DNA of 18,148 bases from Ignavibacteria bacterium UBA961 (GCA_002293005.1 DBCJ01000135.1:1-18148), one strand, 5' to 3'. Positions 1-7,513 are shown, counted from the stretch's first letter. Notes: generated by a model from the letters alone, not told the origin. A program made the numbers and translations.

Positions 1-434
1 AGTGGAACTATGACTGCAGCCAATATGATATGCGTAATCAAAATCGTGAAATAGACCAATCGTATAATTCCCTCACCTCCAAATGTTGTTGAAGGGGCTG
101 AGGAATGATAGGTCACATAAGACAATAAAAACAGCAAGGACAATCCAAATGCACTCATCATCATCATGCGATGCGCGGCAATATTCTTTTTGCGGATAAA
201 ATAAAATCCTAATGAAAGAAGAACAGTGCAAGCAGAATTGATGAATGCGTTCAACTTTGGAAGTACCATGACATTGAGACCATCAATCGAGATTGCTTGA
301 GGTACATATAACATGAATGCAACAAGCAAAACAACGATGATAGACACTGAGTACACTAAGAGTGACATCGTGCGCTCACTCAGCGATTTCAGCTTATCAC
401 TACTGGATAGATTTGATTGAGAATTATTCATCAT
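1..434 (-). CDS. DUF420 family membrane protein (CtaM/YozB-like), 3' end missing
   Basis: The window edge cuts this gene; 144 residues are readable from the ATG at 434. A second ATG follows immediately at 431. Hydrophobic segments lie at about residues 25-45, 62-80, 92-109 and 124-143. The segment around residues 58-64 (LPKLNAF), the H88-R pair, the Y109-H110 pair followed by FGGEG (118-122), and T134-H135 match my memory of the DUF420 family. The family includes CtaM/YozB of Firmicutes, needed for active haem-copper cytochrome oxidase; an assembly role here is inferred from the family. Usual length is about 180-190 residues, so roughly 40 are outside. The first ATG overlaps the nuoL stop (ATGA), which implies translational coupling with a respiratory gene and fits a membrane energy-metabolism role. 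Confidence 0.75.
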   Translation of the reverse strand, partial: MMNNSQSNLSSSDKLKSLSERTMSLLVYSVSIIVVLLVAFMLYVPQAISIDGLNVMVLPKLNAFINSACTVLLSLGFYFIRKKNIAAHRMMMMSAFGLSLLFLLSYVTYHSSAPSTTFGGEGIIRLVYFTILITHIILAAVIVP

Positions 435-2389
435 CCAAGAATCATCCAAGCTATGATACCAACAATTCCAATCATCATGAGCAATGCATAATTCTGCGCA
501 ATGCCCGTTTGAATTTTTCTGATTGATTCCGCCCATACTGCGATTGAACGAGCACTACCATTAACAATACCATCGATGATTTTCACATCGAAAATCTTCC
601 AAAGAGCTTCGAGTGACATTGTATATGTAGGACGAACGATAACTGCATGATAAATCTCATCAACCCAATATTTATTCCAAAGCAATGAATACAGTCCTTT
701 ATTCTTCGCAGCAAGTTCATCGGGCTTGGATGAAGATTTTTTATACAATGAAGTTGCCAAAAGAATACCAATAATTGCAATTCCCAAAGAACCTGCCATC
801 AAGCCCCATTCAAGCTCGAGTGAATGTGCATGTTCACCATGACTCTTTGCAAGGATTTCATGCGCATCATGGAAGATTGGATGTAACCAATGCTCGAGCA
901 AATTGATATCTGCACCAAATGACAATGCTTTTGGTATGCCGAGGAATCCACCAAGAATAGAAAGAATTGCAAGTATCCATAGCGGAATTGTCATGGTTGC
1001 AGGAGACTCATGGGGATGTACATGATGATGATCAAAGCGCTCTTCGCCATGGAAGGTGAGATAGAGTAATCTGAACATATAGAATGCCGTGAACAATGCC
1101 GCAAGCACACCAGCTCCCCAAAGTATCGGACTTCCATTAAGGAATGCATACCACAAGATTTCATCCTTGGAGAAAAATCCCGAGAATGGGAAAATACCCG
1201 CAATTGCAATCGTACCAAGCAAGAAGGTAATATACGTTTGAGGCATATATTTCTTCAAACCACCCATCTTTTGAATGTCTTGTTCTTCATGCATACCATG
1301 AATAACTGAACCTGAACCCAAGAAAAGCAATGCTTTGAAGAAAGCATGGGTCATCACATGGAATACAGCCGCAGTATAAGCTCCAACACCCAATGCTATG
1401 AACATGAAGCCAAGCTGACTGACCGTTGAATAAGCCAATACTTTTTTAATGTCATTTTGAACAATACCCACAGTTGCCGCAATCAATGCTGTTGTGATAC
1501 CGATTCCTGTAATCACGGCCATAGTTGTATGGGACAATGCAAATAGTGTTGAATTTCTAGCAATAAGGAAAATCCCGGCAGTCACCATCGTTGCAGCATG
1601 AATCAATGCTGATACAGGTGTCGGACCCGCCATCGCATCCGGAAGCCATACGCCGAGTGGAATTTGAGCGGATTTACCGGTACAACCCAAGAAAAGCAAT
1701 AATGTGATTGCGGTGATAAGTCCTGCATCAACGCCTTGTGTGGCAGCCATTGTATTCACTGTTGCATAATCCAATGAACCAAATCTCCAGAAGATGAGGA
1801 ACATCGCGATCAATACACCGAAATCACCAATACGATTCACGATAAACGCTTTCTTGGCAGCATCGCCTGTCCATACAATATGAGAACCTTCAAATGTTCT
1901 ATCATACCAAAAACCAATGAGGAGATAAGAACATAAGCCCACGCCTTCCCAACCGAGAAATGTCAACACAAAATTGTTGGCAAGCACTAGATTGAGCATC
2001 ATGAATACGAATAAATTCAGATAAGCGAAAAATCTTGGAAAACTCTTGTCACCATGCATATATCCAATTGAATAAATGTGAATCAGCGTACCGATTCCGG
2101 TGATGATGAGGGTATAGAGAATGGATAATTGATCCACCTGATAGGCAATGTCAATTGACAGTGCGCCGGTATGAATCCATGGGAACAATCGAATGATATG
2201 TGTGCGCGCTTCGGGTGCCTCACCAAGCAATTGCATGAAAATACTCACTGCAACCAAAAATGCACCACCCACGGCAGCACTTGCAATACCTCCAATAAGC
2301 TTCTCATTACGAAGTTTCTTACCAAAGAAACCAATAATGAAAAAGCCAATGAGCGGAAGGAGAGGAACGAGGTAGATCAACTCAGCCAT
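431..2389 (-). CDS. nuoL: NADH-quinone oxidoreductase subunit L
   Basis: This is the distal antiporter-like membrane subunit of respiratory complex I, which couples NADH:quinone electron transfer to proton pumping. The 652-residue length fits NuoL. Visible family marks are GWEGVGLCSYLL with the conserved membrane Glu, GKSAQIPLGVWLPDAM followed by AGPTPVSALIHAATMV (pump helices with the key Lys), FSGFFSKDEIL, and the C-terminal region with NKYWVDEIY, DGIVNG and IQTGIAQNYAL that belongs to the long lateral helix. These separate it from NuoM, NuoN and Mrp antiporters. I start at the ATG at 2389 (MAELIYL); the frame extends three codons to a GTG at 2398. No clear Shine-Dalgarno site is seen. The gene directly upstream is not nuoK, so nuoL is separated from the usual nuoJ-K-L order on that side; whether nuoM follows the DUF420 gene lies outside the window. 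Confidence 0.96.
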   Translation of the reverse strand: MAELIYLVPLLPLIGFFIIGFFGKKLRNEKLIGGIASAAVGGAFLVAVSIFMQLLGEAPEARTHIIRLFPWIHTGALSIDIAYQVDQLSILYTLIITGIGTLIHIYSIGYMHGDKSFPRFFAYLNLFVFMMLNLVLANNFVLTFLGWEGVGLCSYLLIGFWYDRTFEGSHIVWTGDAAKKAFIVNRIGDFGVLIAMFLIFWRFGSLDYATVNTMAATQGVDAGLITAITLLLFLGCTGKSAQIPLGVWLPDAMAGPTPVSALIHAATMVTAGIFLIARNSTLFALSHTTMAVITGIGITTALIAATVGIVQNDIKKVLAYSTVSQLGFMFIALGVGAYTAAVFHVMTHAFFKALLFLGSGSVIHGMHEEQDIQKMGGLKKYMPQTYITFLLGTIAIAGIFPFSGFFSKDEILWYAFLNGSPILWGAGVLAALFTAFYMFRLLYLTFHGEERFDHHHVHPHESPATMTIPLWILAILSILGGFLGIPKALSFGADINLLEHWLHPIFHDAHEILAKSHGEHAHSLELEWGLMAGSLGIAIIGILLATSLYKKSSSKPDELAAKNKGLYSLLWNKYWVDEIYHAVIVRPTYTMSLEALWKIFDVKIIDGIVNGSARSIAVWAESIRKIQTGIAQNYALLMMIGIVGIIAWMILG

Positions 2390-2432
2390 ATAAAACACTT
2401 AATAGTAATGTGATCAAAGGTGAATAGATTCA

Positions 2433-3323
2433 TCATGCTTCGGGGATGATATGCTCAATGGGCAAATCAACATTGCGAAAACTGATGCGCATTTCTTCGT
2501 CAACTGTCAAAATCGAATTGCGCTCCACTTTCATCCATTCAGATCTTTTGGATGTGAATGGCTCCGAAGCCACAACAATCGTGGAAGGTTTACCATTGCT
2601 CGGCTCCATTGCACAATGCTCGCCTCGACAATGATATTCCTTACCATACATATAATACATTGAAGCTGGTTGAACGCTATGATTCGTTGTATATCGAACT
2701 GCTATCAAACTTTTTCCATTCGTGAGGCAAACATTGATATAGGAATGTTGCTTCACTTCAGCTTCCACCAAAATTTCACTTAAATCATGCAAACCTTTTT
2801 CAGTGGCATGCATCATTTCTTCACAGGTTATGTCTGCATTCGGATTTTCAACATGATTCAAAATCAAACCAAACAAGTGCTCTGAATCAGTCGATCCGGA
2901 AATAGCATCATAAGCCGTATCACTCAATTTTCTCAATAATGATCTTCTGATTTCCTTGAAACCACCAATCATTCCATTATGCATGAACATTAAATGTCCG
3001 CAAGTAAATGGATGAGAATTGTATTCCTCCACAGGCATGCCCGGCGAAGCTGCTCGAATATGCGCAAACATAGACGGGGCTTGAATTTTCTTAGAAAGAT
3101 TTCTCAGATTTTGATCACTCCATGCGGGCTTTATACTACGAAACACACATGGTTCAGGATCGAGATCAGGTGCATACCAACCAATGCCGAAGCCGTCGCC
3201 ATTGACTTGAGCACTCATCTCTCCTGCATTGATGCTCTGAGCAGAAATCAGCGAATACCGTGGCTTGAATAGCAGGTCTTCCGCCAAAATCGGACTCCCA
3301 AGATATGCGACAAATCTGCACAT
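2433..3323 (-). CDS. class II glutamine amidotransferase, YafJ/EgtC-like
   Basis: An N-terminal-nucleophile (class II) glutaminase domain of 296 residues. The ATG at 3323 is chosen because it puts Cys at position 2 (MCRFVAYLG), the family's catalytic nucleophile after Met removal; the frame runs 30 codons further upstream without family similarity. Other marks are NGDGFGIGWY (41-50), AHIR (87-90), NSHPF (102-106), MHNG (114-117) and STDSEHLF (144-151). The family releases ammonia from glutamine or removes gamma-glutamyl groups; EgtC does the latter in ergothioneine synthesis. No egtB or egtD is visible, so the substrate is unassigned. The domain stands alone with no fused synthase. A candidate promoter lies just upstream, and a terminator isolates it from the CADD-like gene, so it is probably transcribed separately. 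NuoL follows 43 bases after its stop. Confidence 0.88.
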   Translation of the reverse strand: MCRFVAYLGSPILAEDLLFKPRYSLISAQSINAGEMSAQVNGDGFGIGWYAPDLDPEPCVFRSIKPAWSDQNLRNLSKKIQAPSMFAHIRAASPGMPVEEYNSHPFTCGHLMFMHNGMIGGFKEIRRSLLRKLSDTAYDAISGSTDSEHLFGLILNHVENPNADITCEEMMHATEKGLHDLSEILVEAEVKQHSYINVCLTNGKSLIAVRYTTNHSVQPASMYYMYGKEYHCRGEHCAMEPSNGKPSTIVVASEPFTSKRSEWMKVERNSILTVDEEMRISFRNVDLPIEHIIPEA

Positions 3324-3352
3324 AAGGAAATTCTCGCTTAAAAACTGCTCTA

Positions 3353-3381
3353 AAAATACGAAAGAGCTGACACTTGACCAA
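3353..3381 (-). promoter_or_regulatory. candidate sigma70-type promoter of the amidotransferase gene
   Basis: On the minus strand TTGGTC (3381-3376) and TATTTT (3358-3353) are separated by exactly 17 bases, and the -10-like box is about 30 bases upstream of the ATG at 3323. The match to consensus is partial (TTG plus TATnnT-like), so spacing and position are the main support. Confidence 0.3.
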
Positions 3382-3404
3382 CCATCTATTCGCATCAAAG
3401 CAAG

Positions 3405-3420
3405 TTCATCCAAGGATGAA
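3405..3420. repeat. 16-bp dyad upstream of the amidotransferase promoter
   Basis: Two 7-bp arms, TTCATCC and GGATGAA, are separated by 2 bases. A 2-base loop is too short for a stable RNA hairpin, so a DNA-binding site is the more natural reading. It lies about 24 bases upstream of the candidate -35 box, where an activator could sit. Chance occurrence cannot be excluded. Confidence 0.3.
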
Positions 3421-3448
3421 GCAAAAGTTTTCCACAGATCCTGTCATC

Positions 3449-3488
3449 AAAAAAAAATCCGCTTGATTCAACAGATCCAAGCGGATTT
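3449..3488 (-). terminator. rho-independent terminator of the CADD-like gene
   Basis: A perfect 11-bp stem (AAATCCGCTTG at 3455-3465 against CAAGCGGATTT at 3478-3488) with a 12-base loop lies 19 bases past the stop of the minus-strand CADD-like gene. On that strand the hairpin runs straight into a run of T residues (the A run at 3449-3457). On the plus strand there is no T run after the stem, so it acts leftward only. Confidence 0.85.
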
Positions 3489-3506
3489 GACGGAAGTCAT
3501 TGTGGA

Positions 3507-4196
3507 TTAAGCAGCTTGCTTATCCACGCAATATGTTTCATAGACGCCATCAAGCAAAAGATTCAAAGCATCGGCTGCTTCACGAGCAGCATCAAGTGCA
3601 AGAATTTTTTGATCGTCATCTGTGCACAAACGAACGAGAGCATCGCGTGTGACTTGTCTGTGAATTATGTCGGCATCTTCATGCACTTCGAAAAACACAA
3701 GCGCATCTTCATTGTCAAGATTATACTTATTCTTCAATCCTTCAATCTTGGTTGTACAGATTTCTGGAATTTGAGATTCATAAGCATATAAAGCAGCCAA
3801 GCCTTCTGCAGGATTTTCTTTACCGGCAAGCTCTTTTAAAATCTTGACTGATTGCTTTGTGTGAGGAAGATACTTGCGAGACATCATTTCATCTCGGGAT
3901 ACACCAAGTGCATCTCCAAAACGACGCCAAAGTTCAGGGTGATTATTCGGACCATGTTCTTCCTCAATCAAGTTTTCAAGCAACATCTGGCGAACTTCCA
4001 TGTCATCGCACTTGGAATGAGTTGCGCTTACATAAGTTGGGAAATGATGCACTTGCTGATAATACTCAAGAGCATACTCACGGAGCATTTGAATGGTCAA
4101 ATCACCCGTATTCCACATCTGATAGAATGGATGTTGCAACATGTGACGCTCATTGATGATGGCATCAAGTTTTTCGAGAAATTCTTCATTTGTCAT
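3507..4196 (-). CDS. CADD-family haem-oxygenase-fold metalloprotein, putative p-aminobenzoate synthase
   Basis: A 229-residue protein that aligns without gaps, at a constant offset of two residues, to my memory of C. trachomatis CADD (CT610). That enzyme uses a dimetal centre and O2 to convert its own Tyr27 into p-aminobenzoate for folate synthesis. Predicted metal ligands are all present: E79, H86, E140, H172, D176 and H179 (CADD E81, H88, E142, H174, D178, H181). The sacrificial tyrosine is Y25 in HPFYQMW, the neighbouring Y41 and Y139 are kept, and K150 matches Lys152, reported as important for activity. Other shared blocks are NHPELW and YESQIPE. The ATG at 4196 follows an AGGA site at suitable spacing; the frame extends upstream but would cross the divergent gene's start. 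A strong terminator follows it, so it is probably monocistronic. The alternative is a PqqC/TenA-like oxygenase, but the residue match favours CADD. Confidence 0.9.
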   Translation of the reverse strand: MTNEEFLEKLDAIINERHMLQHPFYQMWNTGDLTIQMLREYALEYYQQVHHFPTYVSATHSKCDDMEVRQMLLENLIEEEHGPNNHPELWRRFGDALGVSRDEMMSRKYLPHTKQSVKILKELAGKENPAEGLAALYAYESQIPEICTTKIEGLKNKYNLDNEDALVFFEVHEDADIIHRQVTRDALVRLCTDDDQKILALDAAREAADALNLLLDGVYETYCVDKQAA

Positions 4197-4238
4197 GACT
4201 ATATCCTGGGAAAAATGGTTCATGAATTTTAGTCGGGC

Positions 4239-4277
4239 AAAAATAGTGTTTTTTCGTAGTTTATGGACACTATTTTT
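4239..4277. promoter_or_regulatory. divergent promoter region with perfect 11-bp inverted repeat
   Basis: Between the divergent CADD-like and glycosylasparaginase genes, AAAAATAGTGT (4239-4249) is repeated exactly in inverted orientation at 4267-4277, with 17 bases between. Each arm contains a TATTTT box reading outward (4271-4276 on plus, 4245-4240 on minus), which would put start sites roughly 18 and 37 bases before the two start codons. The -35 hexamers at 17-base spacing are poor. Either two overlapping divergent promoters or an operator dyad would explain the symmetry. Confidence 0.45.
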
Positions 4278-4300
4278 ATGTAACATTATTATGATGCCCG

Positions 4301-5284
4301 ATGAAAATTTCACGAAGGATGCTCTTGGCTCTGGGATTGACTCTTCCCACATCGGGACTCAAGACCAAGATTTTTGAACAAAACGCGAGTCCATTCACGG
4401 TTGGTTCCTCAATGAAAGTGATTTCCACTTGGCCGTTTGGCATTCCAGCAAATGCTCGCGCCTGGCAATTATTACAAAATGGATCAACAGCACTTGATGC
4501 AGTGGAGCAGGGTGTGAAAGTAACAGAGGCTGATCCCGAAGTTACTTCGGTTGGATATAATGGTAGCTTGGACAGAGATGGCCGTCTCACCCTCGATGCA
4601 TGCATTATGGATCATCGCGGCATGTGTGGTTCAGTGGCCGGCTTGGAGCATATCATGCATCCAATTTCAGTGGCTAGAGCAATTATGGAAAGAACCCCTC
4701 ATGTGATGCTGGTTGGGTCAGGAGCATTGGATTTCGCTATCTCAGAAGGGTTTCCTAAAGAAAACATTGTTACCGATGACGCGATTGCACGGTGGAGAAA
4801 TTGGCAAAAATCCCAAAAAGCGCCTCCACTCAGTCCTGAAAACCATGATACTATCGGCATGTTGGCTATTGATTCAAGTGGGAATCTCTCCGGTGCTTGC
4901 ACGACAAGCGGTTTGTCCTATAAACTTCCAGGGAGAGTCGGTGATTCACCACTCATTGGCCCGGGATTATATGTTGATAATGAAATAGGTGCAGCAACAG
5001 CAACGGGCGTCGGCGAAGCAATTATCAGAGTGGTTGGAAGTTTTTTGATCGTAGAATTGATGAGGCAAGGCATGAAACCCAAAGATGCCTGCAAGGAAGC
5101 GGTCAAGAGAATTGTGAACATTCACCCCAAAACACATTCACAACTTCAGATTGGATTCATTGCACTGAGAAAAGACGGTGAAATAGGTGCTTTTGGGATG
5201 CGAAACAATGAGTTTTCTTATTCATTGACTGATGCCAAAAATCCGAATGGAACAGTTATAAAGCCTGAATCTTGGTTAAGTTAG
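4301..5284 (+). CDS. N4-(beta-N-acetylglucosaminyl)-L-asparaginase (glycosylasparaginase), secreted
   Basis: A 327-residue Ntn-hydrolase that cleaves the GlcNAc-asparagine link of glycoproteins. It matches the well-studied Elizabethkingia enzyme along its whole length: STWPFG (42-47, substrate-pocket Trp and Phe), RDGRLTLDACIMD (92-104), PHVMLVG (133-139), the autocleavage site NHDTIGM with nucleophile Thr184 after Asp183, ACTTSG (199-204), GRVGDSP (211-217) and VDNEIGAATATG (225-236). These marks separate it from isoaspartyl peptidases and plain asparaginases. The N-terminus SRRMLLALG has the look of a twin-arginine signal, with the mature protein starting near residue 30; a Sec signal is the alternative. 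The precursor should split into two chains of about 150 and 144 residues. It diverges from the CADD-like gene, and its TAG stop overlaps the stop of the convergent membrane acyltransferase. Confidence 0.93.
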   Translation: MKISRRMLLALGLTLPTSGLKTKIFEQNASPFTVGSSMKVISTWPFGIPANARAWQLLQNGSTALDAVEQGVKVTEADPEVTSVGYNGSLDRDGRLTLDACIMDHRGMCGSVAGLEHIMHPISVARAIMERTPHVMLVGSGALDFAISEGFPKENIVTDDAIARWRNWQKSQKAPPLSPENHDTIGMLAIDSSGNLSGACTTSGLSYKLPGRVGDSPLIGPGLYVDNEIGAATATGVGEAIIRVVGSFLIVELMRQGMKPKDACKEAVKRIVNIHPKTHSQLQIGFIALRKDGEIGAFGMRNNEFSYSLTDAKNPNGTVIKPESWLS

Positions 5285-6417
5285 GCCGGTGTGAGCAAGA
5301 AAATCAACACATAGATGATCATGCTGAGATATAGAGTCCACTTGGCATGCATAGGCATTCTCTTTTTATATGTGTTCCATGAAAATGCATAACCTGTCAT
5401 GATGCCGATTACAGAAATCGTGAGTAAAACGATATGCCATGGCATGATGATTTCAGGAAAGATTGATCGTATGATTGCTTGCATGCCGGCTCCATAGAGA
5501 ATGATGCCCTGACCAACATAGACAACGAGTGATTCCCTTCCATTCACCATCAATGCTCTAGATACAGATCCTGTGAGCTTGTCCTGAAGTTTATAAAGCA
5601 AAGCAAAGAGAAACATTGCCCCTGAAACTCTGAACATCATATGCATTGGGGAAACCAGCCACCAATTTAGTTCGCTCGAATAATATGTCCAATCTGTTCT
5701 ACTCACGCCATAAACAATCATCATAAGTCCAATTGATACAATGAGATAGATATTCGAAGCACGATTTCTGTCTTTTGACCCGACAAAATAATGCGTTGCG
5801 ATATATCCCGCGAAATAATACCCGACCCAAGGAAACAATGGAAATGATGCCGGTGGCTGCTTTGAGACATACATTCTCAAGTAATCAGGGATTTGTATGA
5901 GAGATTCACCGGAGATGCTCCAAATAATCGGCGTAAGCCAACATACTCCGACCATCATGAGCCATGCATAGATCAACATTCGGTCCAGAGATCTCATTAT
6001 AAATAGTCCAATCAATGCGAGGAATGAAGAAACCACTATCAATTGGAGCACATTTGAATCCAAAAATCTCATCCATTCCTCTGATGAGGAACCTAGCAAA
6101 TAATCCAAGGAAAAGATTGGCGTTTGAAGAGAATACCCTATTCCCAAAATGAAAAGTAAACGGCTGATATACTTCCAAAGTGGTTTCCCAAAGGAGATAT
6201 AATCTTGTAATTTCGACTCAAGAGCTAGCCTGAAGCCAGCTCCCGCGCAAAAGATAAAAGTCACGGCCACAAATCCATTACTGATTTTCAATGCATTGTA
6301 GAGCATCCCATCAGTGAAAGCATCATTCAAGAATGCATTAACAGCATGCGTTTCAATCATCCAAACACATGCAATTCCACGCAAAATGTCAATGAAGGTA
6401 AGTCTTTGCGATGCCAT
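5281..6417 (-). CDS. DUF1624/HGSNAT-like multi-pass membrane acyltransferase
   Basis: A 378-residue, roughly ten-helix integral membrane protein. The N-terminus RLTFIDILRGIACVWM with E22-T-H24 is the family's R-x4-D-x2-RG...H signature, and the FPWVGYYFAGY block and NGRESLVVYVGQG block fit DUF1624 proteins. Eukaryotic HGSNAT in this superfamily transfers acetyl groups from cytosolic acetyl-CoA across the membrane to glucosamine; the bacterial substrates are mostly unknown. I chose the ATG at 6417 (MASQRL), preceded by a weak AAGAG; the frame extends 15 codons to a TTG. It converges with the glycosylasparaginase, sharing four bases at the stops, and diverges from the secreted-protein gene beginning near 6543. 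An OpgC/Acyltransferase-3 membership is possible but less likely. Confidence 0.75.
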   Translation of the reverse strand: MASQRLTFIDILRGIACVWMIETHAVNAFLNDAFTDGMLYNALKISNGFVAVTFIFCAGAGFRLALESKLQDYISFGKPLWKYISRLLFILGIGYSLQTPIFSLDYLLGSSSEEWMRFLDSNVLQLIVVSSFLALIGLFIMRSLDRMLIYAWLMMVGVCWLTPIIWSISGESLIQIPDYLRMYVSKQPPASFPLFPWVGYYFAGYIATHYFVGSKDRNRASNIYLIVSIGLMMIVYGVSRTDWTYYSSELNWWLVSPMHMMFRVSGAMFLFALLYKLQDKLTGSVSRALMVNGRESLVVYVGQGIILYGAGMQAIIRSIFPEIIMPWHIVLLTISVIGIMTGYAFSWNTYKKRMPMHAKWTLYLSMIIYVLIFLLTPA

Positions 6418-6542
6418 GCTCTTTGCTTCGTCGAATAATGGTAAATTTGCAATTGATTTCAATCAGTTAGGTATTGCCGACAAAGATAGCGAAAATCAAT
6501 TCCGGGAAATCTTCCGAGATCTCATTCGTCGTGAGCAAACCA
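6418..6542. promoter_or_regulatory. divergent intergenic region
   Basis: These 125 bases separate the start codons of the membrane acyltransferase (minus) and the secreted protein (plus), so they must hold promoters for both. The only structure I see is a 9-bp inverted repeat, AATTGATTT (6451-6459) and AAATCAATT (6493-6501), 33 bases apart. I see no convincing -35/-10 pair. Both neighbouring frames extend into this region from TTG codons (6462 and 6474), which I do not use. Confidence 0.4.
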
Positions 6543-7511
6543 ATGTTCAAAAGTGCAATGAAGACACAAACATATACAATACGATTTACTCTATTGCTTG
6601 GCTTGATGAGTACTTCAATGATCATGCCTTTGCAATCGCAAGGAATTTCTCCAAAACATGATTCTTTGATCAATCTCATATATGCCGTATCGAATCCCAT
6701 GCAATATACCTATACCGTAAAAAGCATGGTATCACAATCATTGGGTGAGATGCTTGATTTTCATGCCAGAACATCCGCAATCACCGAATTGTATCTACAG
6801 ACCGAGAAAGAAAAAGAAATGCAATTCACTTATTCCTATGCTCCCGGAAAAGTTACGCTCAGCGGACTTTCAATGGCAGGAATACCTGATACGACATTCA
6901 CTTCGAATGGACCGCTCATCCCTTCAATCAAAGAACGCATTTCTCCGAAAGGCATCATTTTGTCGAGAGCTTCCGGTGAGACTTCCGCAAAGCTATCGGC
7001 AAGATCCGAACAATTGATGCAATCACTCACGCAAGGTGCAAGGTTCTTTCTTCTGGAGTTTCCGAAATCCCCGATCAAAATTGGAACTGCATGGAATATC
7101 AAGAAGTCCGATACCGTGGGAACGCAAACGAGCGAAGGTAAATCATCAATCGTACTCAATACAGAACTTGATTGCAAAGTGATTCGCACGGAACACATCA
7201 ATGGAGTGCAACATGCATATATTGAATGTGGCTCAAATGATCTTGGCTTTGCAGGTAATATAGAGCAGCAAGGCGTTTCAATGACGATAGATGGCGAAGG
7301 ATCAGCCAAAGGAACCTATGCAATCGATCTCCAAACCGGAATGCCACTCAATGCTTCCCTCCTCATGGAATATGAACTTCGCATGGCGGCAACAGGTCAG
7401 GAACAAATGCTCATTCCCGTACAAATGACGATGGAAACAATCTATTCCAGACTCCGCTCCATGGCATTACCTGAAAAATCACCAATCACCTTGCCGAATA
7501 AAAGGCGCTAA
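6543..7511 (+). CDS. secreted protein of unknown function, DUF6263-like
   Basis: A 322-residue exported protein. The ATG at 6543 or the one at 6558 gives a positively charged start followed by the hydrophobic run FTLLLGLMSTSMIM and a likely cleavage near LQSQG. The frame reaches further upstream only through a TTG. Beyond the signal it is a soluble, probably beta-rich protein. The segment LLEFPKSPIKIGTAW resembles the block in DUF6263 proteins of Bacteroidota, in which a 'prefer FP.KPVK.G..W' pattern precedes a conserved core, but I am not sure of the family. The downstream gene starts two bases after its stop and looks like a distant relative, so the two are surely co-transcribed. No enzymatic motif is visible. 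An extracytoplasmic binding or structural role is only a guess. Confidence 0.8.
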   Translation: MFKSAMKTQTYTIRFTLLLGLMSTSMIMPLQSQGISPKHDSLINLIYAVSNPMQYTYTVKSMVSQSLGEMLDFHARTSAITELYLQTEKEKEMQFTYSYAPGKVTLSGLSMAGIPDTTFTSNGPLIPSIKERISPKGIILSRASGETSAKLSARSEQLMQSLTQGARFFLLEFPKSPIKIGTAWNIKKSDTVGTQTSEGKSSIVLNTELDCKVIRTEHINGVQHAYIECGSNDLGFAGNIEQQGVSMTIDGEGSAKGTYAIDLQTGMPLNASLLMEYELRMAATGQEQMLIPVQMTMETIYSRLRSMALPEKSPITLPNKRR

Positions 7512-7513
7512 TC

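Noticed and set aside
3324..3413. Thirty-codon upstream extension of the amidotransferase
   Set aside because: The catalytic cysteine must be residue 2 for this family, which fixes the ATG at 3323.
3852..4232. Plus-strand open frame of 126 codons opposite the CADD-like gene
   Set aside because: It is wholly antisense to a strongly conserved gene and its translation has no family similarity.
4197..4352. Upstream extension of the CADD-like frame
   Set aside because: It crosses the start of the divergent glycosylasparaginase, and the ATG at 4196 has a good AGGA site and fits the CADD N-terminus.
6451..6501. 9-bp inverted repeat AATTGATTT/AAATCAATT in the divergent gap
   Set aside because: AT-rich arms 33 bases apart could well arise by chance; kept only as a note in the intergenic entry.
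6836..7309. Minus-strand open frame of 157 codons opposite the first secreted protein
   Set aside because: Antisense shadow; the plus-strand frame has a signal peptide and a linked downstream gene.
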